Translations under genes and position numbers: made by a program
Notes under the pieces: generated by a model
What the model saw: only the letters and a program-made list of their open reading frames with translations
Databases searched by the model: none
Told to the model about the DNA's origin: nothing
Part shown: positions 9,326 to 19,469 of the stretch, in pieces
Layout of the letters: each line of letters opens with the position of its first letter
Numbering within the stretch: the stretch's first letter is position 1
Assembly (NCBI GenBank): GCA_021737975.1
Contig: JAIPCZ010000017.1
Coordinates: 1 to 49,900 of the forward strand
From: Polaromonas sp.
GTDB lineage: Bacteria; Pseudomonadota; Gammaproteobacteria; Burkholderiales; Burkholderiaceae_C
DNA length: 49,900 bases
Reading direction: 5' to 3'

Positions 9326-10612
9326 TCAGTCGTCCTGCCGCAGCGCCAACTGCGCCGCTTGTTGCCAGGCCGCAGTGGCCTGTTCAGCATCACCCTGGCG
9401 CTGGGCCAGATCGGCCAGCATCAACCAAGCGCGCGCGGCCAGCCGGTGGTCATGCAGACGCGGCAAGGCCTGCTTGATCAACTGTCGTGCCTTGCCCCAC
9501 AGCTCAAGGTGCAGGCAAGCGACACCCGCCAGATATTGCAGCACCGCGTCGCCCGGCTGCGCCATTTGCGCCTGCTCGATACGGGACAGCCAGGCCGAAT
9601 CCACTGTGCTGGCAAATGCCGCCTCGAGGGCATGGATCAGCCCTATCTTCTGGCTTGGCGTGAGCCCGTCCGGAGCCGCCAACATGCGCTCCCACACCGG
9701 CAACAGCCAGGCCAGGGCGACGGCTTGTTCCCCGCCCAGAAGCAGGCAGCGCTGCGCAGCCAGGCAGGCCACCTCGGGCATGGCTCGCTCGGTCGGCTCA
9801 AGCTTGTGCCAGACCCGCTGCAACTGTTCGGTATCGCGGGCGTCCTGAATATTTTCCAGGGCCAGGGCACGCACCAAACCGCGGCCCGACACCTCGGTGA
9901 AGGCGCGATGCTTGACCAGCAAGCGCGCCGTGTCCAGCGCCAGACCGGGTTGACGCCCCAATCGCGCCAGCTTGAGCCGAAGGCGCAATGCCACGGTGCG
10001 CCGTGCCACGCCCGAGGGCAACTGCCCGAACCACTCCTGGGCGGCCGCGGCGTCGCGATCCTCCAGCGCCCAGCGCACGGCACGCAATAACAAGCCCTCT
10101 CGAACACCCCCCGCACCCGGACCGGCAGACTGCGCCAGGGCTTGCTGAAGATGGGCATCGCGCGCCACCTTGTCCTGCAATGCCTGGGAGCTTTCTGCCG
10201 CCAGCAGGGACGACATCACCCGCAAACGCACGGCTGCAGACCCCGCTTCACCAATGCCCGACAAGGCCGCTTCACGCGCCAGCACCTCCAGCGCCGCCTT
10301 CCTGGCCCGCAGAAAACGGCCAGCGACAAAATGCGACAAGGCTTCGAGCAAGCTGGCGTGCATGGCCTGTTCCTGGTGACGCACGCGCCAGGAGCGCGCC
10401 TGCCCTGGCAGGGCAAACAGGGCGGCCAGCGCCCGCAGTGCCAGATGGATCAGCAAGAACAACAAGCCCAGCACCACCACGACCATGTTGAGCGACAAAT
10501 CGACCCTGTGCGGCGGCCAGAAGACGGTGATCGTGCCCTCGTTGTTGCTGACAAACAGGGCCAGCAAAACGGCCACCCCGAACAAGCCCAAAAACCACAA
10601 GGCAACTCGCAT
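9326..10612 (-). CDS. hemY: HemY-type TPR membrane protein of the haem operon
   Basis: This 428-residue inner-membrane protein is the last gene of the hemC-hemD-hemX-hemY cluster. Two hydrophobic helices (about 4-24 and 40-65) with a short periplasmic loop are followed by a long helical region rich in Ala and Leu that matches HemY TPR repeats (for example HFVAGRFLRARKAALEVLAREA). Proteobacterial HemY is an assembly or regulatory factor in haem synthesis; it is not the protoporphyrinogen oxidase that carries the same name in Gram-positive bacteria. It begins two bases after the hemX stop. Confidence 0.92.
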   Translation of the reverse strand: MRVALWFLGLFGVAVLLALFVSNNEGTITVFWPPHRVDLSLNMVVVVLGLLFLLIHLALRALAALFALPGQARSWRVRHQEQAMHASLLEALSHFVAGRFLRARKAALEVLAREAALSGIGEAGSAAVRLRVMSSLLAAESSQALQDKVARDAHLQQALAQSAGPGAGGVREGLLLRAVRWALEDRDAAAAQEWFGQLPSGVARRTVALRLRLKLARLGRQPGLALDTARLLVKHRAFTEVSGRGLVRALALENIQDARDTEQLQRVWHKLEPTERAMPEVACLAAQRCLLLGGEQAVALAWLLPVWERMLAAPDGLTPSQKIGLIHALEAAFASTVDSAWLSRIEQAQMAQPGDAVLQYLAGVACLHLELWGKARQLIKQALPRLHDHRLAARAWLMLADLAQRQGDAEQATAAWQQAAQLALRQDD

Positions 10613-10614
10613 GT

Positions 10615-11694
10615 TCAGCGTCCTGCGGCGGCCGTGGCCAGCACGGCCAGTGTGTCGTCGATGCGCGGCAACTGCAGCGTGCGCATCTGGGTCTGCACCT
10701 GCTGCAGCAAAGCGCCGGCTGTCTGCGTCTTGCGCGCGTTGGCCTGAAAGTATTTTTTCAGCATGGCATCGGCATCGGCAAGGTCCGCCCGCGCCGAGTC
10801 AATCTGGCGGGCCAACAACCCCAGCCGGGCGTTGAGCAACTTGAGCTTGAGGTTTTCCCGCAAAAAGAACGACTGCTCGGGCGACAACAGCGCCGCCTCC
10901 GGGGACTCGATGCGGCTCACCCTGACCAGGTTGCGTGCCTCCCCGATGACCGTCTGCAAACCACTCTGCCACCAGGGGACTGAAGCCTTGGGGGCAGAGA
11001 CGAGATTCTTCTCGGCCTGGCGCGCCGGCGCCACCGCGTTGGCCAGCACCAGTTCATCGGCCAGGTGCACCAATTCGTCGAGCTTGATCAGCAGGGTGGG
11101 GGTGTCACTCACGGCCGAAGATTTGACGCGGTCGATGTCCCGCGCAATGGCGCGCTGCAACAGCGCCAGGCGGGGTTGCGCCGCGCGAACAATACGCTGG
11201 TCGGCGCTTTTCAAGGCCGCCAGCAAGGGCTCCACGCTGCCCGTCAGCTGGGCCTGCTGCTGGGCCAGACGCAGGGCCGCGTCAATGTCAACCACCAGGT
11301 TTTCATCACGCGAACGCGACATGCTTTGCATCAGCTCGTCGAGCTGGCCTCGCTGCAAGGCGACTTCGCTCAAGCGCGAATCCAGCACCGCGGCGCGCGC
11401 TGCCGCGTCCTGAGCCAAGCTCACCGCCTGCTTGGCCATGGCACGCGCCTCCAGCGACTGGGCCTGCGCCTCGGCGCTCTGGCGCGCCAGCTGCTCCTGC
11501 ATGCCGGCCACTTTTTGCCAAAGCGCAGCCCCTGTCAGCAAAGCCAGCAGGGCCACAAAACCAAGGACCCACAGGGCGGCGCGTGTTGGCGCCTCGCTTT
11601 TTGCCACAGGGCCGGCGACGACAGGCGCCGCAGAGGGATTCTGCAGATCCGCGCCACTTTGGCTGGCCGGGTCAGGGGGAAGCTGGGGGTTCAT
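10615..11694 (-). CDS. hemX: HemX-type membrane protein
   Basis: This 359-residue single-pass protein has a proline-rich cytoplasmic N-terminus, a membrane helix near residues 40-60 (LWVLGFVALLALLTGAALW), then a long periplasmic helical domain with a coiled-coil start. The family is often labelled uroporphyrinogen-III C-methyltransferase because some homologues are fused to it, but no methyltransferase motif is present here. The ATG at 11694 is chosen because it overlaps the hemD stop by four bases (ATGA); upstream residues in the same frame are a shadow of hemD. Confidence 0.9.
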   Translation of the reverse strand: MNPQLPPDPASQSGADLQNPSAAPVVAGPVAKSEAPTRAALWVLGFVALLALLTGAALWQKVAGMQEQLARQSAEAQAQSLEARAMAKQAVSLAQDAAARAAVLDSRLSEVALQRGQLDELMQSMSRSRDENLVVDIDAALRLAQQQAQLTGSVEPLLAALKSADQRIVRAAQPRLALLQRAIARDIDRVKSSAVSDTPTLLIKLDELVHLADELVLANAVAPARQAEKNLVSAPKASVPWWQSGLQTVIGEARNLVRVSRIESPEAALLSPEQSFFLRENLKLKLLNARLGLLARQIDSARADLADADAMLKKYFQANARKTQTAGALLQQVQTQMRTLQLPRIDDTLAVLATAAAGR

Positions 11695-12506
11695 GCAAAG
11701 GATTCTACCGAGGCCAGTACCTCTTCCCAAGTGGGCCGTGTTTGCGCCACCACGCCAAATCCCAAGCCCCTTGCCGCCGCTGCAATACGCGGGTGCGTGG
11801 CGACGGCGCGCGCGGCCGACCAGTCCTGCCCAGGCAACAAGCTTTGCAAATGGCCCAGTGCTTCCGCGCTGCTGAACAGCCAGATCGAGCCATCGGCCGC
11901 CGCCGACTGCGCCAATCCCCGCTGCGCAGACATCCAAATGGGTGCGCCGCGTTGGTAAGCCACCACAAAATCAACCTGTGCACCGCATTGGCGCAGATGC
12001 TCGGCCAGCCATTCGCGACCCACGCCCTGGTCATTGTCGACCACCGAGCTGCCGTCAGGCGCCACACTGTCGCCGCGCACAATCAGCACCCTGTCGCCGG
12101 GCTGCACCTGGGCCTGCACCTGTTGCCAGAGCGTCTCGGAATCAAACTGCCCGGCCTGTTCGGGCGGGGTGTCGAGACGTGCAGGGGCCACGCCGTGGTC
12201 CAGCAGGGCGTGGGCGGTACCGGGTCCGGTGGCCCACCAGCGCGTTGCCGTGGCTGCAAGTGATCCGGCGTCCAAAGCCGAGGCCGGCCTGGCCTGAAAA
12301 AAATAGTCAACAGCGTGCCGGCTGACAAACATCACCGCCTTGTAGCGGAAAAGGGTCAACCAGGCCGCTTGCACCGTGGCAGGATCGGCCAGACCACGCA
12401 CCTCGATCAGCGGCAGCACCAGCGCTTCATGGCCGCTGGACTCAAACCGGTCCGCCCAGTGCTGCGCCTGCGGCTGCACACGGGTCACGATGAGGCGCAC
12501 GATCAA
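11691..12506 (-). CDS. hemD: Uroporphyrinogen-III synthase
   Basis: This enzyme of about 271 residues cyclises hydroxymethylbilane with inversion of ring D to uroporphyrinogen III. Family features are the N-terminal [16 protein letters not shown], the [12 protein letters not shown] strand-loop, [13 protein letters not shown] and VLIVRGD. The family is weakly conserved and identification rests partly on position after hemC. The start is a TTG at 12506 whose bases overlap the hemC stop; a GTG at 12500 is an alternative that shortens the protein by two residues. Confidence 0.92.
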   Translation of the reverse strand: MIVRLIVTRVQPQAQHWADRFESSGHEALVLPLIEVRGLADPATVQAAWLTLFRYKAVMFVSRHAVDYFFQARPASALDAGSLAATATRWWATGPGTAHALLDHGVAPARLDTPPEQAGQFDSETLWQQVQAQVQPGDRVLIVRGDSVAPDGSSVVDNDQGVGREWLAEHLRQCGAQVDFVVAYQRGAPIWMSAQRGLAQSAAADGSIWLFSSAEALGHLQSLLPGQDWSAARAVATHPRIAAAARGLGFGVVAQTRPTWEEVLASVESFA

Positions 12507-13453
12507 ACCGGCTGATCGGGAGAGGCGGCCAGATGGGCCAGTGTGCCGCCTTGTGCCAGCACCTGAGTGCGCAGGGCGTCGGCCACGCGCTGACCCAGAT
12601 CGGCGGCGCTGTCCAGATCACTCACCGGGCCGCTCAAACTTGCCCGCACCAGCGGCAACTTCCCCTCGGTGTCACCCCAGGCGGCCTCGATTGTCAGGTG
12701 GTCCCCGGCCAGCGTGGCAAAGGCCGCCAGCGGCATGGAACAGCTGCCGCCCATGGCCCGGCTCACGGCGCGCTCTGCGGCCACGGCCAGCCAAGTGGTG
12801 TGGTGGACCAGCGGCGCCAGCGCGGTGACCACATCGCTGCGATCAGTGCGCACCTCGATGCCCAAGGCCCCCTGGCCTGCGGCAGGCAACATCACCGAAG
12901 GCTCGAACACCGCACGAATGCGCGCCTTGAGCCCCAGGCGCTTGAGGCCGGCCGCGGCCAGCACAATCGCGTCATACAAACCCTCATCGAGCTTGCGCAG
13001 CCGGGTGTCGAGGTTGCCGCGCAAGGGTTCGATCCGCAGATCGGGGCGCAGGGCGCGCAGCAAGGCCATGCGCCGCAGGCTGGACGTGCCCACCACCGCG
13101 CCTTGCGGCAAGGCATCCAGATCGGCATAGGTGTTGGAGACAAAAGCGTCACGCGGGTCCTCGCGTTCCATCACGCAGGCCAGGCTGAAGCCTTCTGGCA
13201 GTTCCATTGGCACATCCTTGAGCGAGTGCACAGCCAGGTCGGCGCGGTTTTCTTCGAGCGCGACTTCGAGTTCCTTGACAAACAGGCCCTTGCCGCCCAC
13301 CTGACTCAGGGCACGGTCCAGAATCTGGTCGCCCTGCGTGGTCATGCCCAAAAGCGCGACCTGATGCCCCATGCCACCCAACAGGGCTTGAACATGCTCG
13401 GCCTGCCACAGGGCAAGGCGGCTTTCTCGTGTCGCAATGGTGAGTTGTCGCAT
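12503..13453 (-). CDS. hemC: Porphobilinogen deaminase (hydroxymethylbilane synthase)
   Basis: This 316-residue enzyme condenses four porphobilinogens into hydroxymethylbilane. Visible signatures are [16 protein letters not shown], the substrate-site [44 protein letters not shown] and the dipyrromethane-cofactor Cys238 in [11 protein letters not shown]. The ATG at 13453 matches the usual N-terminus ([11 protein letters not shown]). The gene is divergent from ppc and heads the four-gene haem cluster with overlapping or near-touching junctions. Confidence 0.97.
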   Translation of the reverse strand: MRQLTIATRESRLALWQAEHVQALLGGMGHQVALLGMTTQGDQILDRALSQVGGKGLFVKELEVALEENRADLAVHSLKDVPMELPEGFSLACVMEREDPRDAFVSNTYADLDALPQGAVVGTSSLRRMALLRALRPDLRIEPLRGNLDTRLRKLDEGLYDAIVLAAAGLKRLGLKARIRAVFEPSVMLPAAGQGALGIEVRTDRSDVVTALAPLVHHTTWLAVAAERAVSRAMGGSCSMPLAAFATLAGDHLTIEAAWGDTEGKLPLVRASLSGPVSDLDSAADLGQRVADALRTQVLAQGGTLAHLAASPDQPV

Positions 13454-13555
13454 AGTGAAGGGCAAAATGCCGTAACCTTTTCGTAATTTTTTTCAAGCCG
13501 GGAATGCTAGCATGGGTTTTGCTTAAGCTCATCTCCATCGACTTTGACTACTGCC

Positions 13556-16405
13556 ATGCCCAAGCCCACCCCCGCCCCCAAAAATAACAGCCTCCCCAGC
13601 AGCGAACGCCCCCTGGTCGAAGACATCCGCCTGCTGGGCCGTATTTTGGGCGACGTGATTCGTGAGCAGGAAGGCGACGATGCCTACGCCCTGATCGAAC
13701 AAATCCGCCAGCTCTCGGTCAGCTTTCGCCGCCATGCCGATCCGGTGGCCGACAAGGCGCTCAACAAATTGCTCAAAGCGCTCAGCAGCGAACAGACCGT
13801 GAGCGTGGTGCGGGCCTTCACCTATTTCAGCCACTTGGCCAATCTGGCCGAGGACCGCCACCACATCCGACGCCGCGCGGTGCACGAGCGCGCCGGCAGC
13901 ATCCGCCCCGGCAGCATCGACATGACGCTCAAGCGCCTCAGCAGCGGCGGCATCACACCACAAGCCATCAGCGAGATGCTGGCGCACAGTTTTGTCTCGC
14001 CGGTGCTCACGGCCCACCCCACCGAGGTGCAGCGCAAAAGCATTCTGGACGCCGAACGCGCCATTGCACAACTGCTCACCGCGCGCGACGACATCCTGGC
14101 CCAGGCGACCGCGAACCAGGTCGCGCACGATGCCCTGAGCCCGCGCGAGCTGAGCCAGAACGAGGCCCAGTTGCGCGCCCGCGTGTTGCAGTTGTGGCAC
14201 ACCCGCTTGCTGCGTTTTTCAAAACTGACGGTCGCTGACGAAGTGGAAAACGCGCTGAGTTATTACGAGTCCACCTTCCTGCGTGAAATCCCCAAGCTCT
14301 ATGCCAGCCTGGAGCAGGCGCTGGGGCCGCACCCGGTGCACAGTTTCCTGCGCATGGGCCAGTGGATTGGTGGCGACCGGGACGGCAATCCGAACGTCAA
14401 CGCCCAGACCCTGACCCACGCGCTGGGCCGCCAGTCTGACATGGCGCTTCGCCACTATCTGACCGAGGTGCATTACCTGGGCGGCGAGTTGTCGCTGTCG
14501 GCGATGCTGATGGATTTCCCGCCCGAAATGCAGGCCCTGGCCCAGCAATCACCCGACACCAATGAACACCGCAAGGACGAGCCTTATCGGCGCGCGCTGA
14601 TCGGCGTCTATGCGCGCCTGGCGGCCACTCTCAAGGCGCTCAGCGGTGGCGAGGCGGCCCGCCATGCGGTGGCACCGCAAAACCCCTACCAGGCCCCTGA
14701 AGAACTGCTGCGTGACCTGCGCGTGATCGAATCGTCCCTGATCGCGCAGCACGCGCAAGCCCTGGTCGGGCAACGCCTGCGGCCGCTGATCCGGGCGGTG
14801 GAAGTGTTTGGCTTTCACCTGGCCACGGTCGATCTGCGGCAAAGCTCGGACCAGCATGAGGCCGTGCTGGCCGAACTGCTGGCCACGGCCCGCATCACGC
14901 CGCATTACGCGAAGATGGATGAGGCCGCCAAGCGCACCCTGTTGCTGGGCCTCTTGAACGATGCGCGCCCCTTGCGTGTCATGGGTCATGGCTACAGCGC
15001 CCACGCCCTGAGCGAGATCGGCATTTTCGAGGCCGCCAAACAATCGCGCGCCCGGTTTGGGACACAGGCCATTCGCCACTACATCATCAGCCACACCGAA
15101 ACCGTGAGTGACCTGCTCGAAGTCATGCTGCTGCAAAAGGAAGTGGGCCTGATGCACGGCACGCTGGACATGCAAGCCCGCTGCGACCTGATCGTGGTGC
15201 CGCTGTTCGAAACCATCGAGGACCTGCGCAACGCCTCGACCATCATGCGCGAGTTTTACGCCCTGCCCGGCGTGCTGGCCATGGTGCAACGCGGCGGGCC
15301 GGACCAGTATGGTGAGCAGGACATCATGCTGGGCTACTCAGACAGCAACAAGGATGGCGGAATTTTTACCAGCAACTGGGAGCTGTACCAGGCGGAAATT
15401 GCGCTGGTGGACATGTTCGACAAGCTCAACGAGAGCGCCCGGACCAGCCCGATCCGCCTGCGCATGTTCCATGGCCGCGGCGGCACCGTGGGGCGCGGCG
15501 GCGGCCCCAGCTTCGAGGCCATCCTGGCACAACCCCCCGGCACGGTGCGCGGCCAGATCCGCCTGACTGAACAGGGCGAGGTGATTGGCTCCAAATACGC
15601 CAACCCCGAAATTGGCCGGCGCAACCTGGAAACCCTGGTGGCAGCCACCCTGGAGGCCACCCTGCTGCACCCGACCCAGCCCGCCGAGTCGGCGTTTTTG
15701 GCAAGCGCAGCGGAGTTGTCGCTGGCCAGCATGGCCGCCTACCGCAAGCTGGTCTACGAGACACCCGGCTTCACCGAGTATTTCTTTGACGCCACGCCAA
15801 TCCGGGAAATTGCCGAACTCAACATTGGTTCACGCCCGGCGTCACGCAAGGCCACGCAAAGAATTGAAGACCTGCGCGCCATTCCCTGGGGCTTCAGCTG
15901 GGGCCAATGCCGCCTCACGCTGCCGGGCTGGTTTGGCTTTGGCGCGGCGGTCGAGACCTTCCTCAACCCGCCCGGAGCCACGGCCAAGCTCACCAGGCAG
16001 CGCCTGGCGCTGTTGCAGCAAATGCAGAAGCAATGGCCATTTTTCAGCTCGCTGCTGTCCAACATGGACATGGTCATGGCCAAAAGCGACCTGGCACTGG
16101 CCTCGCGTTATGCTGAACTGGTGGATGACAAACGCCTGCGCAAAAAGATCTTCAGTGCCATCGAGCTGGAATGGCAGCGCACCGCGCTGGCGCTGGAACT
16201 GATCACCGGCGACAAACAGCGGCTGGCTCACAACGCGGCGCTGCAGCGCTCGATCCGGCACCGCTTTCCCTACATCGACCCGCTGCACCATTTGCAGGTG
16301 GAACTGGTGCGCCGCTACCGCGCCGGCCAGACCGATGACCGCCTCAAACGCGGCATCCATATTTCGATCAACGGCATCGCCGCGGGACTGCGCAATACCG
16401 GTTAG
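13556..16405 (+). CDS. ppc: Phosphoenolpyruvate carboxylase
   Basis: This 949-residue enzyme carboxylates phosphoenolpyruvate to oxaloacetate to refill the TCA cycle. The first catalytic signature contains His154 in [13 protein letters not shown]. The second region carries [12 protein letters not shown] and the Gly/Arg loop [14 protein letters not shown], and the C-terminus ends [10 protein letters not shown]. All main catalytic motifs are intact and the length is normal. The ATG at 13556 is preferred; a TTG four codons upstream is also in frame. It converges with the MFS gene with only five bases between the stops. Confidence 0.97.
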   Translation: MPKPTPAPKNNSLPSSERPLVEDIRLLGRILGDVIREQEGDDAYALIEQIRQLSVSFRRHADPVADKALNKLLKALSSEQTVSVVRAFTYFSHLANLAEDRHHIRRRAVHERAGSIRPGSIDMTLKRLSSGGITPQAISEMLAHSFVSPVLTAHPTEVQRKSILDAERAIAQLLTARDDILAQATANQVAHDALSPRELSQNEAQLRARVLQLWHTRLLRFSKLTVADEVENALSYYESTFLREIPKLYASLEQALGPHPVHSFLRMGQWIGGDRDGNPNVNAQTLTHALGRQSDMALRHYLTEVHYLGGELSLSAMLMDFPPEMQALAQQSPDTNEHRKDEPYRRALIGVYARLAATLKALSGGEAARHAVAPQNPYQAPEELLRDLRVIESSLIAQHAQALVGQRLRPLIRAVEVFGFHLATVDLRQSSDQHEAVLAELLATARITPHYAKMDEAAKRTLLLGLLNDARPLRVMGHGYSAHALSEIGIFEAAKQSRARFGTQAIRHYIISHTETVSDLLEVMLLQKEVGLMHGTLDMQARCDLIVVPLFETIEDLRNASTIMREFYALPGVLAMVQRGGPDQYGEQDIMLGYSDSNKDGGIFTSNWELYQAEIALVDMFDKLNESARTSPIRLRMFHGRGGTVGRGGGPSFEAILAQPPGTVRGQIRLTEQGEVIGSKYANPEIGRRNLETLVAATLEATLLHPTQPAESAFLASAAELSLASMAAYRKLVYETPGFTEYFFDATPIREIAELNIGSRPASRKATQRIEDLRAIPWGFSWGQCRLTLPGWFGFGAAVETFLNPPGATAKLTRQRLALLQQMQKQWPFFSSLLSNMDMVMAKSDLALASRYAELVDDKRLRKKIFSAIELEWQRTALALELITGDKQRLAHNAALQRSIRHRFPYIDPLHHLQVELVRRYRAGQTDDRLKRGIHISINGIAAGLRNTG

Positions 16406-16410
16406 GTTGC

Positions 16411-17592
16411 TCAATCACCCAGCGCGTCGCGCTTTTCCACCAGCTTGAGCAGCATCAGCAGCCCGGCGCCCAGCGCCATGATGACGGCTGCCACGTACAG
16501 GCCGGCGTTGTAACTGCCCAATTTCGCGCCGATCTGGCCCGTGACGGCCGGGCCGATGATTTGCGCCACGCCGTAGGACAGCGTCATCTTGCCCATCATC
16601 TTGGCAGGCATGCTGGGGTAGTAGCGCCCGGCCATGCTCAAGACCAGACTCACCATGCCGATGAAGGTGCCCCCAAACAGCAGCGCGCCCAGCATCGCGG
16701 CCCACACGCCCGGCACCATCACCGGCAGCAAGATGCCCGCAATCTGCAGCACGGCAGCGAGAATCAGCGCGTTCAGGTCACCGATCCGGCGGGCGATGAA
16801 ATCCCAGCTGATGCAGGCTGGCGCGGCCCCGATGCCGATGGCCAAGAAAACCAGATTGCCCCACCCGGTCAGGCCGGGCAGCTGGTTCACGATGGCCACG
16901 ATAAAGGTCACGCTCACCACATAACCAAAGCCGGCGCAAAAGTAGGCCGCCATGAACACGCGCAAATACAGCGCGCTCGGTGGCTTGTCATGAAGCTTCT
17001 GCCCGGTGGTCGTGAGGCCGGTGGTGTCGGGCGCGGGCAGCCAGCGCAACGCCGGCACCAGCAGCAGGCAGCCCAAAGCGGTGAACGCAAACCATTGCTC
17101 GCGCCAGTCGAGCCAGGGGGTGAACAGCATCACCGCGCCAGCGCAGCCGGCAATACCCAGACCGATGCCGGCGAAGTGGATGCCCAGCTCGCTGCGGTGG
17201 TTGTGGCGAATGAGCCAGTTCATGATGAGCCCGGTGCCCAGCAGCATGCCCGCGGCGCTGGTCAGGCCCGCCACGTAGCGGGAGAGTGCCCACACCACCA
17301 GATTCGTGCTCAGGCCCATCACCACGGTGCTGACAATGGCCAGCACCATGCCGATGCGGTAAAGCCGGTCTTTCAGCACCAGGCTGCTGATGCGCGACGC
17401 AATCAGGGCACCGCTCAGGTAACCGGCGTAGTTGATGGCCGCCAGCCAGCCGGCCTCTGCCACGCCCAGGCCGGCTTGTTGCTGCATGATCGGCAACAGC
17501 GGCGTGTAGGCAAAGCGGGCCACCCCGAGCGCCAGAATCAGGCTGAAAATGCCCGCGCTCAAGACCTTGAGGCGTGTCACGGCAGGCTGCAT
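16411..17592 (-). CDS. YbfB/YjiJ-family MFS transporter
   Basis: This 393-residue protein has about 12 membrane helices and no extended soluble domain. The N-terminal pattern GVARFAYTPLLPIMQQQAGLGVAEAGWLAA (quoted in part: GVARFAYTPLLP) and the following INYAGYLSGAL are typical of the YbfB/YjiJ branch of the major facilitator superfamily. Substrates of this branch are poorly known, so none is assigned. The gene lies four bases downstream of the LytTR regulator on the same strand, suggesting it may be the last gene of that operon. Confidence 0.88.
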   Translation of the reverse strand: MQPAVTRLKVLSAGIFSLILALGVARFAYTPLLPIMQQQAGLGVAEAGWLAAINYAGYLSGALIASRISSLVLKDRLYRIGMVLAIVSTVVMGLSTNLVVWALSRYVAGLTSAAGMLLGTGLIMNWLIRHNHRSELGIHFAGIGLGIAGCAGAVMLFTPWLDWREQWFAFTALGCLLLVPALRWLPAPDTTGLTTTGQKLHDKPPSALYLRVFMAAYFCAGFGYVVSVTFIVAIVNQLPGLTGWGNLVFLAIGIGAAPACISWDFIARRIGDLNALILAAVLQIAGILLPVMVPGVWAAMLGALLFGGTFIGMVSLVLSMAGRYYPSMPAKMMGKMTLSYGVAQIIGPAVTGQIGAKLGSYNAGLYVAAVIMALGAGLLMLLKLVEKRDALGD

Positions 17593-17596
17593 GGCT

Positions 17597-18340
17597 TCAG
17601 ACCGCGCTCACCAGCGCCCGCACGGCGCTGAGCTGACGCCGCGAGACGAACAAGACTTCTTCCACACCATCGAGCCGCACCGCCCAGCCTTCCCCCTCCT
17701 CGGGATCAAGGTGTTTTTCCAGCGCGCGCACGGCGCGCCGGGCCACCAGGGCATTGCGATGAATCCGGATGAAACGGTTGCTGTGACGGTTTTCCAGCTC
17801 GGACAGGGATGCCTCCAGCAGGTAACTGCGGCTGGCCGTGCGCACCGTGAGGTATTTGAGCTCGGCTTTCAGGTAGAGCACCTGTGCCAGCGGCACACGC
17901 TCGGCACGGCCCCGCTCCTGAATCACCAGCACGTCCTCGACCTCATCGCTGCCGGCTTCCTGCGCCGGGTGCATCGCCCGGGCAACTTTTTGCAACGCGG
18001 CCTGCAGGCGCTCCAGTCGCACGGGCTTGGTCAGATAGTCCAGCGCCTCCAGCTCAAACGCCTGCACGGCGTGCTCGGCATGGGCGGTCACAAAAACCAG
18101 GGCCGGGGCTTGGGGCATCTGGCGCAGCACCTGGGCCAGCATGAGTCCGTCGGCGCCCGGCATGTGGATGTCGGCCAGCACCGCATCCACCTCGTGGTGC
18201 TGCAAAAAGTCGATCGCCTGCACCGCATTGGCTGCCTCGCCCGCCACCTGGGCACCGGGCTGGCGGCAATCACCGAGCAGCGTTTTCAGCCGGCCGCGGG
18301 CCAGGCTTTCGTCGTCCACCACCAGCACACGAATCGTCAT
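17597..18340 (-). CDS. LytTR response regulator (AlgR-like)
   Basis: This 247-residue two-domain regulator has a receiver domain (about 1-120) with acidic residues in VLVVDDE, phospho-acceptor Asp57 in AVLADIHMPG and Lys in DYLTKPVRLE. A LytTR DNA-binding domain (about 140-245) carries YLKAELKYLTVRT and RFIRIHRNALVARRAVRALE. Proteins of this type in beta- and gammaproteobacteria are AlgR relatives that bind direct repeats in promoters. It overlaps the kinase gene by four bases. Targets cannot be named from this sequence; the adjacent MFS gene is a candidate. Confidence 0.93.
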   Translation of the reverse strand: MTIRVLVVDDESLARGRLKTLLGDCRQPGAQVAGEAANAVQAIDFLQHHEVDAVLADIHMPGADGLMLAQVLRQMPQAPALVFVTAHAEHAVQAFELEALDYLTKPVRLERLQAALQKVARAMHPAQEAGSDEVEDVLVIQERGRAERVPLAQVLYLKAELKYLTVRTASRSYLLEASLSELENRHSNRFIRIHRNALVARRAVRALEKHLDPEEGEGWAVRLDGVEEVLFVSRRQLSAVRALVSAV

Positions 18341-19380
18341 GCGGGCACCTCGACCCGGACCCGGAACACGCCGTCTTTCAAGCCGCTTTGAAACCCGGCT
18401 TGCACGTCGTGGAGCAGGCTCAGGCGCTCACGCACATTGTCCAGCGCCGAGCCGCTGCCGCGCGCGCTGTTGACACCGCTTGTGGTGTTGCTGACCTTGA
18501 TCACCACGCGCGAACCCCGGCGCTCGGTGCTGACCCGGATGTCAGCGCCGCTGGCGCTCGGCTCGACGCCATGCTTGACCGCGTTTTCCACCAGCGGCTG
18601 CAGCAGCAGGGGCGGCAAGCGGGCCGCATCGGCACGCGCATCCAGCGTCCACTCGATGCGCAGGCGCTCGCCAAAGCGCACTTGCTCAATGGCGAGGTAG
18701 GCCTGCGCCATGGCAATCTCCTGCGCCAGCGTGACCCATTCGCCCTGCTCCATCAGGGCATGGCGAAACAGGTCGCTGAGGTCTTCGAGCAGAACCTCGG
18801 CCTTGCCCGGCTCGGCGCGCACCAGAGCAATGGCGCTGTTCAGGGTGTTGAACAAAAAGTGCGGCCGGATGCGCGCCTGCAGCTCTGCCAGGCGGGCTGT
18901 GGTTGTGGCCGGGGCCTTGCCCTTGGCCCGCAACACCAGCGCTGCCACCAGCACCGCAGAAAGCAGGGCGCCGGCAAACGCGCTGCCCCACCACGGAGCC
19001 GGTTGCAGCAAACCCGACCAGGCCAGCATGGCGCAGCCATACAACCCGGCCAGCGCCCCCAGGGCAATGCCAGCCAGCTGCTGCCACGGGTACGGCAAAC
19101 GCGCCAGCACGGTCTTGAAGACGCAGGCCAGGATCAGCCACAACAGGGTGGCAGGCAGGGCCGCGCCGGTGACCAGGGACAGCCGCGTCAACCAGTCCAT
19201 CAGGTTCAACGCGCCGAACATGGTGGCCACTGCCATCACAGCCTGAACGAACAGCACGGCGCGCAACACCACGCCCACATGGCAGGCGTCAAACACCAGC
19301 GCCACGGGCTGTGGCGCGGCATTCCTGGCCGAAGCCGTGGCGCTGTTGTGGAAGACCGATAAAATTTGGGGTTCTTTCAT
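18337..19380 (-). CDS. LytS/AlgZ-type sensor histidine kinase
   Basis: This 347-residue membrane kinase has four predicted hydrophobic segments (about 38-155) and a His_kinase domain with His174 in RPHFLFNTLN. A HATPase C-terminal part includes PPLLLQPLVENAVKHG and an abbreviated glycine box in GSGSALDNVRERL. This is the architecture of AlgZ/FimS, the partner of AlgR-type LytTR regulators, and the overlapping downstream gene is such a regulator. It is divergent from argH, an arrangement seen for algZ in pseudomonads. The stimulus is unknown. Confidence 0.92.
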   Translation of the reverse strand: MKEPQILSVFHNSATASARNAAPQPVALVFDACHVGVVLRAVLFVQAVMAVATMFGALNLMDWLTRLSLVTGAALPATLLWLILACVFKTVLARLPYPWQQLAGIALGALAGLYGCAMLAWSGLLQPAPWWGSAFAGALLSAVLVAALVLRAKGKAPATTTARLAELQARIRPHFLFNTLNSAIALVRAEPGKAEVLLEDLSDLFRHALMEQGEWVTLAQEIAMAQAYLAIEQVRFGERLRIEWTLDARADAARLPPLLLQPLVENAVKHGVEPSASGADIRVSTERRGSRVVIKVSNTTSGVNSARGSGSALDNVRERLSLLHDVQAGFQSGLKDGVFRVRVEVPA

Positions 19381-19469
19381 TCATCTGCCTGTTCGGGGAC
19401 CCACCGGGTCACTGGGGCAATGATTGATGATACTCGGGCAACGCGCCCTCCTCCTACCATTGATCCGTG